From assembly GCA_029881795.1 (NCBI GenBank), contig JAOULX010000001.1, positions 248,001 through 312,000 of the forward strand: a DNA stretch of 64,000 nt, in the 5' to 3' direction. This stretch comes from Gammaproteobacteria bacterium. GTDB taxonomy: Bacteria > Pseudomonadota > Gammaproteobacteria > SZUA-229. Every line of letters begins with the position of its first letter. Within the stretch, counting starts at the first letter, position 1. Positions 36,593 to 45,899 of this stretch are shown in pieces. The position numbers and the translations under genes were made by a program. The notes under the pieces were generated by a model, which saw only the letters and a program-made list of their open reading frames with translations, had not been told where the DNA came from and searched no databases.

Positions 36593-37054
36593 ATGAAAAT
36601 CTGGGTTGATGCTGATGCCTGTCCGAATGTTATTAAAGAAATATTATTTCGCGTTGCGAAAAGAGCAAAGCTGAATATTACCTTTGTTGCAAACCAGTAT
36701 ATAAAAATTCCATCATCGCCGTTTCTGGCATCATTGCAGGTGTCGTCTGGCTTTGATGTTGCTGATGACGAAATTGTGCGGCTGCTGGCAGCCGGTGACC
36801 TAGTGATCAGTGCAGATATCCCGCTGGCAGATGAGGTCATTGAGAAAGGTGGTTTTGTACTCAGCCCCAGAGGTGAAATGCTGACAAAAGACAATATAAA
36901 ACCGAGGCTTCAGGTCAGAGACATGATGGAGGCGGTAAGAAACTCTGCGATTGAAATGGGTGGTGGGCAGCCAGCCTTTGGACAGAAAGATAAGCAGACC
37001 TTTGCTAATGCGCTGGATCGCTTTGTTGCCAGATATCACCGGCCGCTTGACTGA
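36593..37054 (+). CDS. yaiI: YaiI/YqxD family protein (DUF188)
   Basis: 153 residues. MKIWVDADACPNVIKE at the start and DLVISADIPLADEVIEKG near 70 are the acidic PIN-like motifs of the family; the C-terminal AFGQKDKQTFANALDRF is also typical. A PIN-like nuclease activity is suspected, but no substrate is known. It lies between the receiver-like gene and modA with spacers of one and three bases, which is an unusual operon partner. Confidence 0.92.
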   Translation: MKIWVDADACPNVIKEILFRVAKRAKLNITFVANQYIKIPSSPFLASLQVSSGFDVADDEIVRLLAAGDLVISADIPLADEVIEKGGFVLSPRGEMLTKDNIKPRLQVRDMMEAVRNSAIEMGGGQPAFGQKDKQTFANALDRFVARYHRPLD

Positions 37055-37057
37055 AAG

Positions 37058-37840
37058 ATGGCAGTGTCCGCTAAAATATTGTGGCTGATCAGTATGATAT
37101 CGCTGTGTCCTTTGTTGTTGCCTGATGCTAAGGCGCAGAGCAATGAACTAAGGCTGGCGGTCGCCAGTAATTTCGCTGCCACTTTAAAAGAGTTGCGGGA
37201 AGATTTCAAATTAAAAACACGGCGTAGTTTTTCAATAAGTCAGGCTTCTACCGGCAAGCTATATGCACAGATCGTTCATGGCGCACCTTATGATATTTTT
37301 ATGGCAGCCGATTCGAAGCGACCTGAATTACTGGCCGAGCAGGGGCTGGCTTTTGAACCTGTGGTATATGGCCGCGGACAGCTGACTTTGGTCATAAAAA
37401 AAACACCCAGCGTGAATTGTGCTGATCCTGTCTTGTCGGTACTGAATAAAAAAAATTTTAATAAACTGGCGGTTGCCAGTGCCAAAACGGCTCCCTATGG
37501 TGTCGCTGCCGAAGAGTTTATCAGAGCCGCTGATAAATGGAATGAGCTGGAGCCGAGTCTGGTCAGGGGTGAAAGCGTGCTGCAGGCATTTCATTATCTC
37601 GAATCCGCTAATGCCGATGCCGGTTTGATCGCCAGTTCATTACTGACTGAGTCAGATGGGCAGTTGTCCGGGCGATATTGTCAGTGGCAGATTCCATTGC
37701 AATCTTACCGGTCGCTGGAGCAGAAAATGGTGATTTTAAAAAACACCAACAAGCTTGCACTGGCGAGACTGTTTAGTGAGTATTTAAAATCTGAAGGCGC
37801 AAAAGCAATTATAAAAAGTAATGGTTATCTTGTTGATTAA
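37058..37840 (+). CDS. modA: Molybdate-binding periplasmic protein
   Basis: 260 residues with a signal peptide (cleavage near AKA, residue 26). The ModA fold is shown by LRLAVASNFAATLKEL, the ligand segment SQASTGKLYAQIVHGAPYDIFMAAD, and the later TAPYG. It binds molybdate or tungstate in the periplasm. It starts three bases after yaiI and is the first of modABC. No ModE site is visible, and the operon appears to start upstream of yaiI. Confidence 0.93.
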   Translation: MAVSAKILWLISMISLCPLLLPDAKAQSNELRLAVASNFAATLKELREDFKLKTRRSFSISQASTGKLYAQIVHGAPYDIFMAADSKRPELLAEQGLAFEPVVYGRGQLTLVIKKTPSVNCADPVLSVLNKKNFNKLAVASAKTAPYGVAAEEFIRAADKWNELEPSLVRGESVLQAFHYLESANADAGLIASSLLTESDGQLSGRYCQWQIPLQSYRSLEQKMVILKNTNKLALARLFSEYLKSEGAKAIIKSNGYLVD

Positions 37841-37857
37841 GCGAAGAGGTGTCGCGA

Positions 37858-38526
37858 GTGTTATTGCCTGATTTGGGGCCGTTGCTACTAACTGTCAAGC
37901 TGGCCTTTATTTCAACCTCGGTGTTGATTGTAATCGGTACGCCAGTAGCCTGGTGGCTGGCAACAACACGCTGTCGCATCAAACCATTCGCAGAGGCGAT
38001 AGTGGCATTACCAATTGTGCTGCCACCGACGGTGATGGGCTTTTATTTATTAATCTTATTCAGTCCGCAGGGCGCACTAGGCAGTTTCTGGTACGAGCTT
38101 AGTGGTCAAGCACTGACCTTTAATTTTTTTGGCCTGGTAGTGGCGTCGGTACTATACAGTTTGCCTTTTGTTGTTCAGCCTTTGCAGAGTGCATTTGAAT
38201 CGGTTGGAAAGGATTTGATGGAGGCAGCTTATACGCTGGGTGCAAAACCGCTGGATGCTTTTTTTAGTGTGGCAGTGCCGTTAGCTAAAAGAGGTTATCT
38301 GACGGCGATAGTGTTGGGCTTCTCTCATACCTTGGGTGAGTTTGGAGTGGTGTTAATGATCGGCGGTAATATACCTGGTGAAACACGACTGATATCGATA
38401 GCTATTTATGATCATGTTGAAAGTCTTGAATACGCTCAGGCACATACACTGTCTCTAATTTTGTTGGCGTTTGCTTTTGTCTCAATGCTGCTGATGTATC
38501 TGATTAACCAGCGGAGCAAAGCATAA
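37858..38526 (+). CDS. modB: Molybdate ABC transporter permease
   Basis: About 222 residues with five helices and the EAA loop (EAAYTLGAKPLDAFFSVAVPLAKRGYLTA, near 127-155). GTG start: 37858 lies eight bases after GAAGAGG and is preferred; 37849 would add three residues but would overlap that site. The last three codons are followed by a single base and then modC. It forms the membrane channel for molybdate. Confidence 0.93.
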   Translation: MLLPDLGPLLLTVKLAFISTSVLIVIGTPVAWWLATTRCRIKPFAEAIVALPIVLPPTVMGFYLLILFSPQGALGSFWYELSGQALTFNFFGLVVASVLYSLPFVVQPLQSAFESVGKDLMEAAYTLGAKPLDAFFSVAVPLAKRGYLTAIVLGFSHTLGEFGVVLMIGGNIPGETRLISIAIYDHVESLEYAQAHTLSLILLAFAFVSMLLMYLINQRSKA

Positions 38527-38527
38527 A

Positions 38528-39607
38528 ATGACGGCGGCTAATTATTGTTCTGTGCAACTTATTAAAGATGGCTTTGAATTAAACGCTGAGTTTGAAATTC
38601 CGCAGAAAGGCGTGCTGGGTATTTTTGGGCACTCAGGCTCTGGCAAGACAACATTATTACGTTGTCTTGCAGGGCTTGAAGATAAGGCGAGTGGACGAAT
38701 TATATTTAATGATTGCGAATGGCTGAATGATAAAAAAAGTCTGTCATCTCAACAAAGAAATATTGCTTACGTTTTTCAAGATAGCCGTTTGTTTCCACAC
38801 CTGACGGTTTTAAAAAATTTGCAGTATGGCGTCAAGCGCTCTGCTAGTGAGCTGCAATATAACTGGGATTCTTTATTGCAGCTTTTGAATATAGAAAACT
38901 TGCTGGAACGAAAACCCGAGACATTGTCCGGCGGAGAAAAACAACGGGTGGCTATCGCACGATCATTGCTGAAAAATCCGCAGTTGCTGTTGATGGATGA
39001 GCCAATGGCATCGCTGGATGCGGCGCATAAAAATGAAATCATCCCTTATTTAGAGACGCTGCATGAAACATTAAATATTCCACTTGTTTATGTTAGTCAT
39101 AGTCTGCAGGAAGTGTCACGTTTTTGCGATAGGGTGCTGGTGCTGGAATCTGGCAAAGTGATTTATAGTGATACTGTTTCAAAAGCTTTGAGTTCGGCAG
39201 ATTCACCATTGCTGAAGACGCAGAATGCGGTGGCGGTTTTTGATGCGGTGGTGTCTGAGCTGGATGCTGAGTTTTGTCTGTCTTCTCTGATAACAGATAA
39301 CGGGACTGTGTTGCAGGTAAAAGGTCTGCATGAAGCTGGAAGAAAACTTCGTTTGCGAATTAATGCCGCAGATGTCAGTCTCAGTAAGTCACGAGTTGTC
39401 GATAGCAGTATTTTAAATATTCTTTTGGCCAAGGTTGTGGCTGTTGTTGATGAAACCGACAGTGAAGTGCTGTTGCAGTTGTCGGTTAATGAGGATATTT
39501 TTCTTTCAAGAATTTCAAAAAAGTCGTTTAGTCTTTTAAATCTAACAATAGATTCTGATATATTTATTCAGATTAAGGGTGTGGTTCTGCAGTCGCTGCT
39601 GGATTAA
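38528..39607 (+). CDS. modC: Molybdate ABC transporter ATPase
   Basis: 359 residues. Walker A GHSGSGKTT near residue 33, signature LSGGEKQRVAIARSLL near 135, Walker B LLLMDEPMASLD near 157, and a C-terminal mop/TOBE domain from about 290 that binds molybdate. It drives ModB. It ends in a four-base overlap with the stop codon of the convergent HD-GYP gene, and no terminator is seen between them. Confidence 0.94.
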   Translation: MTAANYCSVQLIKDGFELNAEFEIPQKGVLGIFGHSGSGKTTLLRCLAGLEDKASGRIIFNDCEWLNDKKSLSSQQRNIAYVFQDSRLFPHLTVLKNLQYGVKRSASELQYNWDSLLQLLNIENLLERKPETLSGGEKQRVAIARSLLKNPQLLLMDEPMASLDAAHKNEIIPYLETLHETLNIPLVYVSHSLQEVSRFCDRVLVLESGKVIYSDTVSKALSSADSPLLKTQNAVAVFDAVVSELDAEFCLSSLITDNGTVLQVKGLHEAGRKLRLRINAADVSLSKSRVVDSSILNILLAKVVAVVDETDSEVLLQLSVNEDIFLSRISKKSFSLLNLTIDSDIFIQIKGVVLQSLLD

Positions 39608-40803
39608 TACAATGCTGCCATATTAATGGAATAAGTTTCCGCTGAAGCAGATTTAACAATACGGTCATCGGTTTTCCAGAGCTCAATGTCTTTGACCGTA
39701 ACCAGACCTTTTATGTGCTTGTTATAAACGATTCTGACTTTAGGGTTCAGTAAATCTTTCTCTCCCTGTTCGATCACAATCGCAATACTGCCTGAAGCCA
39801 ATTCAACCAGTGTCCCTATCGGATAGATACCAAGGCAACGAATAAATTGCTTAACCAGATCAGGATTAAAGTGATGATTGCTCCATTCAAGAAGTTTTTT
39901 CAGCGCCATATTCGGTTCCCAGGCACTTTTATAGACGCGTATCGAAGTCAGTGCGTCATAAACATCGACAATACTCGACATCTGTCCGACCTGTGATATC
40001 TCATCGCCTTTCAGCCCCAGAGGGTAGCCAGTGCCATCAACTCTTTCGTGATGCATAGCAGCTACATCGAGTGCGGCCTGAGTTATCCCCGGTTTGTCTT
40101 CGAGTAATTCCTTGGAATAGACAACGTGGGATTTCATAATGTTAAATTCATTTTCATCCAGCTTGTCAGGCTTGTTAAGAACATTGTCAGGCGTCATCAT
40201 TTTGCCAATATCATGCAGCATGCCACCGATTGCAATTTCTTTTATTTTGCCTATATCAAAACCCATAGCACGACTAAAGGTGATCATTAATCCGGCAACA
40301 CTGACTGAGTGCATAAAGGTGTAATGGTCTTTGTCTTTGAGCCTGCTTAAGCTGATGAGTGCATCTTTATTGCGAAAGACTGATTCAACTAACTGCTCAG
40401 AGATCGGCTCAACGCGTTCTATATCTACCTGTTTACCGAGCCGAATATCACTCATGAGGTCTTGCATGATATTGTGAGCATCTTTATAAATGCCACGGGC
40501 ACGTTCCAGTTCTTGCTGTACCGGTATCTGGTTCTCTAATGCATCGTTGTCACTGCCGACTTTAACTGTTTCCTTTGTCAGTGCGTTGTCTACTTCAATC
40601 ACGCTGGCTGCATCTTGTATATCAAGACCTTTGTTGGTATCGATATACATACCCTTGATGCCGGTGTTGTGGATTTTTTGTATCAGTTCATCACTAGTGA
40701 CAGCAAACTGGCTGGAGCTGAAGTTGTGTTCGAGGCAGCTGGCGTCCAGATTACTTATGTACATGCCAACTTGAAGTTGATCAGAATGGATCTTTTTTAT
40801 CAT
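39604..40803 (-). CDS. HD-GYP c-di-GMP phosphodiesterase
   Basis: 399 residues. N-terminal domain of DUF3391 type (MIKKIHSDQLQVGMYISNL) at 1-120, then HD-GYP: GGMLHDIGK near 195 (HD), MKSHVVYS near 220 and HHERVDGTGYP near 250 (GYP), all catalytic residues kept. It should hydrolyse c-di-GMP to GMP. No membrane segment. It is the only degrader seen here, against two cyclases and three PilZ receptors. Confidence 0.93.
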   Translation of the reverse strand: MIKKIHSDQLQVGMYISNLDASCLEHNFSSSQFAVTSDELIQKIHNTGIKGMYIDTNKGLDIQDAASVIEVDNALTKETVKVGSDNDALENQIPVQQELERARGIYKDAHNIMQDLMSDIRLGKQVDIERVEPISEQLVESVFRNKDALISLSRLKDKDHYTFMHSVSVAGLMITFSRAMGFDIGKIKEIAIGGMLHDIGKMMTPDNVLNKPDKLDENEFNIMKSHVVYSKELLEDKPGITQAALDVAAMHHERVDGTGYPLGLKGDEISQVGQMSSIVDVYDALTSIRVYKSAWEPNMALKKLLEWSNHHFNPDLVKQFIRCLGIYPIGTLVELASGSIAIVIEQGEKDLLNPKVRIVYNKHIKGLVTVKDIELWKTDDRIVKSASAETYSINMAALY

Positions 40804-40870
40804 TGCTAAGGTTTATCTGTAAAGGTAGCCAAAGTATAGTGGTTGAAATAATTATAGTGTGGATGAAATG

Positions 40871-41428
40871 TTACAGTTTTGTATCAGCTAGCTCGATGAT
40901 GCGATATTGTCCCGGTGCTATATCCTGTAGCTCCCAGCGGCCAATTTTATAGCGGATGAGTCGCAGTGTAGGAAAACCAACCGCCGCCGTCATGCGTCTG
41001 ACCTGACGGTTTTTGCCTTCACTGATGCTCAGTTGAAGCCAGCTGGTAGGGATGTTTTTACGCTCACGGATAGGTGGTGTACGTGGCCAGAGAGTATCTG
41101 GCTGAGGGATTTTTTTGGCTTGTGCCGGGCGGGTTTTGCCGTCTTTTAAGCTGACGCCTTTGCGCAGATTTATTAAAGCAGTATCATCAATCTCGCCTTC
41201 GACCTGTACCCAGTAGGTTTTTGCCTGTTTGAATTTAGGATCTGAAATTCGGTGTTGTAGTTTACCGTCATCGGTTAGCAGTAACAGGCCTTCACTGTCA
41301 CGATCCAGTCGTCCGGCAGCATAGACTCCGGGGATATCGATATAGTCTTTAAGTGTGCTGCGGCCATCATCGTCGGTAAACTGGCAAAGCACATCAAACG
41401 GTTTATTAAAAAGTATCAGTTTGCTCAT
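40871..41428 (-). CDS. rluE: rRNA pseudouridine synthase, RluE/RsuA family
   Basis: 185 residues from the ATG at 41428, chosen because the upstream codons overlap the exonuclease gene. No S4 domain, as in RluE. The catalytic Asp lies in [19 protein letters not shown] near residue 37. Later family motifs are [15 protein letters not shown] and RLIRYKIG. E. coli RluE modifies U2457 of 23S rRNA; this target is inferred. It begins one base after the exonuclease stop codon. Confidence 0.88.
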   Translation of the reverse strand: MSKLILFNKPFDVLCQFTDDDGRSTLKDYIDIPGVYAAGRLDRDSEGLLLLTDDGKLQHRISDPKFKQAKTYWVQVEGEIDDTALINLRKGVSLKDGKTRPAQAKKIPQPDTLWPRTPPIRERKNIPTSWLQLSISEGKNRQVRRMTAAVGFPTLRLIRYKIGRWELQDIAPGQYRIIELADTKL

Positions 41429-41429
41429 G

Positions 41430-42338
41430 TCAGATAGTAAGCCATTTCTTTCGGCGCATTTCCCCGGCATCAAGCTGATCAAATAACTGGTGGATCAGTT
41501 CCTGTTCGATACCCTGCCAGAGGATGTCCTGTTTGGGGCCTTGGAACTGCGCATCGATGACGATGGTGGTAAGTTTTTTGGTCATCGGTAGGATCTCCTG
41601 GTGCTCTTGCAGCAGATTTTGTACCCGGGCCGAGCCTCTGAACTTCATTTTTGAAATCTGATCGATGTTTTCAAGAATCTGTTCGACTGTCTGATACTTG
41701 TTGAGAATACGTGAAGCGAGCGTATAACCAATGCCGGGAATTCCCGGTATATTGTCGACCTTATCCCCCGACAGTGCCAGCATGTCAGCAATCTGATCTG
41801 GGCGGACACCAAATTGTTTTTCCACACCCTTTTGGTCAAGCATATTGTCACGGGCATAATCCCACCAGAAGTCATCTTCGCCGGCGACCAGTTGCGCGAG
41901 GTCTTTGTCGGCACTGATGATGGTGATGGCAAAGCCCTGTTGACGGAGGCGGTGTGCCAGAGTACCGATAATATCATCGGCTTCAAAACGATTGCTCGAG
42001 TAATCGGCAATACCGGCAGCGCGACAAAAATCGCGGCAATAACCAAACTGACGTTTCAGCTCTGCCGGAGCCGGTGGACGATTGGCCTTGTATTCAGCAT
42101 AGATTTCACGTCGATAAGAGTTAGTCTGACTGGCATCAAAGGCACAGGCAATATAACTGCTGCCGCTACTGGCACCAATTTTTTTGATCAGCTCAAACAA
42201 GAACTCTGAAAAACCGTAGACGGCATTGGCCGGATTGCCGTCGCTATCGCTAATATCGTCATCAAAAACATGCCAGGCTCGAAAAATATAGATACTGGAG
42301 TCGATCAGATAGGCGCGGGGTTTAGGCTTTGGGTTCAT
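41430..42338 (-). CDS. 5'-3' exonuclease, PolA-N/Xni type
   Basis: 302 residues related to the 5'-3' exonuclease domain of DNA polymerase I. Acidic metal-site stretches are [34 protein letters not shown] and [11 protein letters not shown]; the helix-hairpin-helix follows as [19 protein letters not shown]. No polymerase domain. It probably cuts flap or RNA primer ends. It forms a unit with rluE downstream (one-base gap). Confidence 0.9.
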   Translation of the reverse strand: MNPKPKPRAYLIDSSIYIFRAWHVFDDDISDSDGNPANAVYGFSEFLFELIKKIGASSGSSYIACAFDASQTNSYRREIYAEYKANRPPAPAELKRQFGYCRDFCRAAGIADYSSNRFEADDIIGTLAHRLRQQGFAITIISADKDLAQLVAGEDDFWWDYARDNMLDQKGVEKQFGVRPDQIADMLALSGDKVDNIPGIPGIGYTLASRILNKYQTVEQILENIDQISKMKFRGSARVQNLLQEHQEILPMTKKLTTIVIDAQFQGPKQDILWQGIEQELIHQLFDQLDAGEMRRKKWLTI

Positions 42339-42513
42339 GTGGCGTATTGTAATCGGCCTGCTGCCTTAGTGGAAATATTACTGTGGTTAGAGGTATTATG
42401 AGATAACCATCACTATTTTGTTGATTGGCTGGCTTGAGCGCTGAAATTGCAGGAACGTTATGCTAAATTATTACGTTATAATTATAAATAGTTATTGAGG
42501 TAATGGAGCAGCG

Positions 42514-43266
42514 ATGAAAACGGAATCATACCAGATAGATAACAGCACAGAATACCGTCGTGTTAAAAGGATTTTATCGAAAAAGACCCAACCCGGTAAA
42601 ATCATGCGTTTCCTGATGAATGCGTTTGAATCATATCGCCAGGCTCGTAAATTAGGCTGGTCCCGACCCTGGAATAAATACAATTTAACGGTATTTCAAA
42701 GTTTCAGACTTAATTTCTCTAAAGACTCCGTCATGCACGAGCAAGCCTCTCGCATTCTTCAAAATCATATCGCCATGCCGGCCTCAGCAAAGCATTTCAT
42801 TAAAGAACTTTTAGCGGATAACGAGCATTTAACCGGTTTTGTTTTTGTTCATGATTATCAGGACGGCGAACAGTTATACGAAGGCGTGACCTATAGTCTG
42901 GGCCGGGTTAAGGACAAAAAATACAGAGACCGGATTGATTTAATACTAGAGTCACCTGTTTATGCTGGAAAAAGTCAGGGATTGTCACGAATTCGGGTCT
43001 ATATCGATCCGTTTATGCTGGCTAAAGAACCGCTCTGGTCTAGTACGCATTCTGAGAATTTATCGCATGATGTGTATGAGTTATTTGATCAGCTAGCCAA
43101 TTGCTCATGGCAATGGCCCGCTGAAGCAGGCCGAAGTTGGAATCACTGGACGGCCGATTACATTAATTATTTCGGGCCACGTCAGAAAATGCTGGCAACG
43201 AGTTACTTTTATCAGGCCGATCGGCCCAAGACCAGGGTTCAGCGCCGGACTGAACAAGCGGCATAA
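42514..43266 (+). CDS. Hypothetical protein with conserved aromatic core
   Basis: 250 residues, soluble, no signal peptide. It has several Trp and Tyr clusters and the segment SRIRVYIDPFMLAKEPLW near 155-172. No family is recognised with confidence; VirK/YbjX-like was considered and not supported. It ends just before a strong terminator, so it forms a single-gene unit. The function is unknown. Confidence 0.65.
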   Translation: MKTESYQIDNSTEYRRVKRILSKKTQPGKIMRFLMNAFESYRQARKLGWSRPWNKYNLTVFQSFRLNFSKDSVMHEQASRILQNHIAMPASAKHFIKELLADNEHLTGFVFVHDYQDGEQLYEGVTYSLGRVKDKKYRDRIDLILESPVYAGKSQGLSRIRVYIDPFMLAKEPLWSSTHSENLSHDVYELFDQLANCSWQWPAEAGRSWNHWTADYINYFGPRQKMLATSYFYQADRPKTRVQRRTEQAA

Positions 43267-43290
43267 TGAATCCGCTGGTTCATAATCATC

Positions 43291-43315
43291 AGGCAGAGTT
43301 CGCTCTGCCTTTTTT
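43291..43315 (+). terminator. Rho-independent terminator
   Basis: Stem AGGCAGAG/CTCTGCCT with the stable TTCG loop and five T. The T run ends exactly where the ABC1 kinase ORF opens. Confidence 0.93.
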
Positions 43316-44884
43316 ATGCTGAAAATGGGCCGGAAGCTATGGCGTCTGCTTAACAGAAGTCGCTATCTGATTAAGCTTATTATTGGCTTCCGGGCTTTAA
43401 AAAGCGCCTCAGATATCCCAAAGCAGCAACGTGCCAGACGGGCGCTGTTACAACAATTCTCCGATGCCCGTGGCGTCACGATGAAAGTGGGGCAGTTGAT
43501 TGCTGCGGCCGCTGCACCTGACGATGAGCTGTCGGTGCTGACTAAATCGATTAGCCCTGTTCCGTTAAAACAGATCTTGCCAGCGATTGAGCAAGCACTG
43601 GGCTGTGGCTGGCAGCAAGTCTTTAAATCGATCGATCAATCCTTTGCGGCCGCATCACTGGGTCAGGTACATCATGCGGTGTTGCTCAACGGTGATGAGG
43701 TGGCTATTAAAGTACAGTATCCCGGAATTGACGAGGCGATCAGTGCGGAAATGAGTCTGCTGGGTTTACTACCAAAGGCCGGGCCAGTGAAGCAATGGCA
43801 GTTTGATCTGGATGCCTATCGGCAGGCATTAAAAGACAATATGCAAGCCGAGCTGGATTACCGACACGAAGCCGATACCCAGAGCTTTTTTCACAAACAT
43901 TTGATGTTGCCCGGGCTGGTTGTGCCTAAAGTGTATGCCGATTTAACGCGCCAAACACTGTTAGTGCAGAGTTGGGAAGAAGGCCAGTATATTGAATCGG
44001 TAGCAGGCTGGAGCCAGCCTGCGCGTGAAAAAGTAGCCAAAACACTGCTCGCACTGTTACTGAAAAGTCTGTTTCAGATCAGACGTTTACACGCCGACCC
44101 GCATATGGGTAATAGTTATTACCGCTTCAATGCTGAGCAGGGCGTAGAAATCGTGTTAATGGATTTTGGTTGTAGTATCGAGCTGACAGAGCAACAAAGT
44201 CTGGCCTTATTGAAACTGATTATTGCCAGCAAAGAGAAGTTGCCAATAGCACCGTTAAAGTATTTTCAGGCGATGGGTTTTGAGAGCCAGAAGCTACGGC
44301 ATATAGAGCCTTATTTACCCAAATTGTGTGAATATTTATTTCAGCCTTTTATCTGCACCAATAAATTTGCATTGCAGCAGTGGATGTTGGCAAAAAACAT
44401 CAGCGAATTATTAGCTGAGCAGCGCTGGTGGTTTCGCTCTGCCGGGCCAGCAGAGCTGATTTTTGTGATGCGTGCCTTTCAGGGACTGGCGCAACAGCTG
44501 CTTTTAGTAAAAGCCGATATTAACTGGTGGCAGGTTTTGCTTGAAAGTATTCCCGCAGAGTTACTGAACAGGGCGCGAAACTTCGAACCGACAGATATTG
44601 CGGTGACAAATGATTCTGGCGTTTTAACACTAAAAGCGATTGCCCGCAGTTTAAAAGTGAAGGTAAGTCATGCTGGGCTGACCAAAGTTGAAGTTGATTT
44701 GCCAGCAGAAGCAGTACTGGAGCTGGAAGCCTTTATTCCGCAAGATATTCAGCTAAAATTGAAGCAGACATCTGATATCAATCTGCAAAATATTCAGGAA
44801 AATGTCAGACGCAGCGGTCTCGCTGCGCAGTCGGTTTTTGACTTTGAAGAAGGTGAGTCGCGTTATCAGGTCTGGCTTGAATAG
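43316..44884 (+). CDS. ABC1/UbiB family atypical kinase
   Basis: 522 residues of the ABC1/AarF/UbiB group. The signature KxGQ is MKVGQL near residue 56, the Ala-rich loop is AAASLGQVH near 111, the ATP Lys is VAIKVQYPG, and HADPHMGN and MDFGCSIE hold the catalytic Asp residues near 259 and 283. Such proteins support ubiquinone synthesis or mitochondrial-type lipid functions as ATPases. The first ATG adjoins the T run of the upstream terminator, and ATG at 43325 is an alternative; no clear ribosome binding site is seen for either. The C-terminal helix of classical UbiB is not obvious, so this may be a divergent member. Confidence 0.85.
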   Translation: MLKMGRKLWRLLNRSRYLIKLIIGFRALKSASDIPKQQRARRALLQQFSDARGVTMKVGQLIAAAAAPDDELSVLTKSISPVPLKQILPAIEQALGCGWQQVFKSIDQSFAAASLGQVHHAVLLNGDEVAIKVQYPGIDEAISAEMSLLGLLPKAGPVKQWQFDLDAYRQALKDNMQAELDYRHEADTQSFFHKHLMLPGLVVPKVYADLTRQTLLVQSWEEGQYIESVAGWSQPAREKVAKTLLALLLKSLFQIRRLHADPHMGNSYYRFNAEQGVEIVLMDFGCSIELTEQQSLALLKLIIASKEKLPIAPLKYFQAMGFESQKLRHIEPYLPKLCEYLFQPFICTNKFALQQWMLAKNISELLAEQRWWFRSAGPAELIFVMRAFQGLAQQLLLVKADINWWQVLLESIPAELLNRARNFEPTDIAVTNDSGVLTLKAIARSLKVKVSHAGLTKVEVDLPAEAVLELEAFIPQDIQLKLKQTSDINLQNIQENVRRSGLAAQSVFDFEEGESRYQVWLE

Positions 44885-44906
44885 ATTAAGTAAGAGGCAG
44901 CGGTTA

Positions 44907-45269
44907 ATGATACAAAAAATGGGTGAACAGCGGAAAAGTAAGCGCTTTTCGTCGCAGGGGAATCTGCAGTCTGAAATCATTGTCTCTGTGGATTACCCGG
45001 AACTGGCTGGCAAGAACATAGCCTGTGAATCGGTAAATATTTCAGCTCAGGGCATCCAGATTATATTGAAGCAACATGTGCCGGTTGATACGGTACTCGA
45101 TTTGTGGATTTCAGTGGATAAAAACCAGCAAAAAAGTTTTCATTTGCAGGCAAAAGTTTGCTGGATTAAACGTACTCAGGATGAGCTGAATTATCAGGCA
45201 GGACTGGATATTTCAGTCACTGATAACAAAGAGCTGCAACAGTGGGCGGCGCTGGGGCTGGATACCTGA
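44907..45269 (+). CDS. PilZ domain protein
   Basis: 120 residues from the ATG at 44907, supported by GAGG upstream; the longer frame overlaps the ABC1 gene. RxxxR as RKSKR near residue 9 and NxSxxG as NISAQG near 44 give a complete c-di-GMP site. It lies 22 bases after the ABC1 kinase on the same strand. The product is short and without an output domain, so it likely acts on a partner protein. Confidence 0.88.
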   Translation: MIQKMGEQRKSKRFSSQGNLQSEIIVSVDYPELAGKNIACESVNISAQGIQIILKQHVPVDTVLDLWISVDKNQQKSFHLQAKVCWIKRTQDELNYQAGLDISVTDNKELQQWAALGLDT

Positions 45270-45428
45270 TCAGACCGCTGCTGTCTGATATACACCACTT
45301 GTCAGAGATATCTATATTTTTTTTAAATTATGATTAAACTATTGATGGCTATTCGCTTAATCTGTTTGAATTATTTCAAATAGCGGGATGGACAAGTAAT
45401 TTATCAGGATGATGAATAAGGAGATATT

Positions 45429-45833
45429 ATGTTAAAGCCATTCAATAATCGCAAAAATAACCGTTATGCCAGACAAGATCGTATAACTGCGCAAGTGCTG
45501 GCGTCGATGCAACCGGGGTACGGTGATAAAAACAGCTGGCCTGCTAAAACACTGGATATTTCCAGACGTGGTCTGCGTATTATGGGCGGTGACAGTCTGC
45601 CTGTCGGTTCGGTGCTGGATTTATGGGTTGAGATTGCCGGCCTGAAAGGAAAATTCCACCTCAATAGTGAAGTGCGTTGGTCCAGTATTGATGATCGTCT
45701 GGGTTATGTGATGGGCGTAGAGTTGCGGGAAGGTCTGGGTAGTGATATCGGTCACTGGGAACGTCTGTTTGAAAAAAAATCTTCCAACAGAACGCGGCAC
45801 GGTAAAACGGATGCCTGGGGTAATGCGATTTAA
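45429..45833 (+). CDS. PilZ domain protein
   Basis: 134 residues with RxxxR as RKNNR at residues 8-12 and DISRRG near 41. AAGGAG lies before the ATG. The spacing of 159 bases from the previous PilZ gene, and only distant similarity between the two, argue for an old duplication or independent origins. It is convergent with malate dehydrogenase, with a weak stem (AACCGGA/TCCGGTT, 45872-45900) between them. Confidence 0.9.
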   Translation: MLKPFNNRKNNRYARQDRITAQVLASMQPGYGDKNSWPAKTLDISRRGLRIMGGDSLPVGSVLDLWVEIAGLKGKFHLNSEVRWSSIDDRLGYVMGVELREGLGSDIGHWERLFEKKSSNRTRHGKTDAWGNAI

Positions 45834-45899
45834 TAACATGACAGAGACTGTTCGGTTAATCAGTATCTGATAACCGGATAATGTGAGCGCTTCTCCGGT

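Noticed and set aside
42514-43266. Assignment to the VirK/YbjX (DUF535) family
   Set aside because: Length and a few aromatic positions are compatible, but no motif I can name confirms it.
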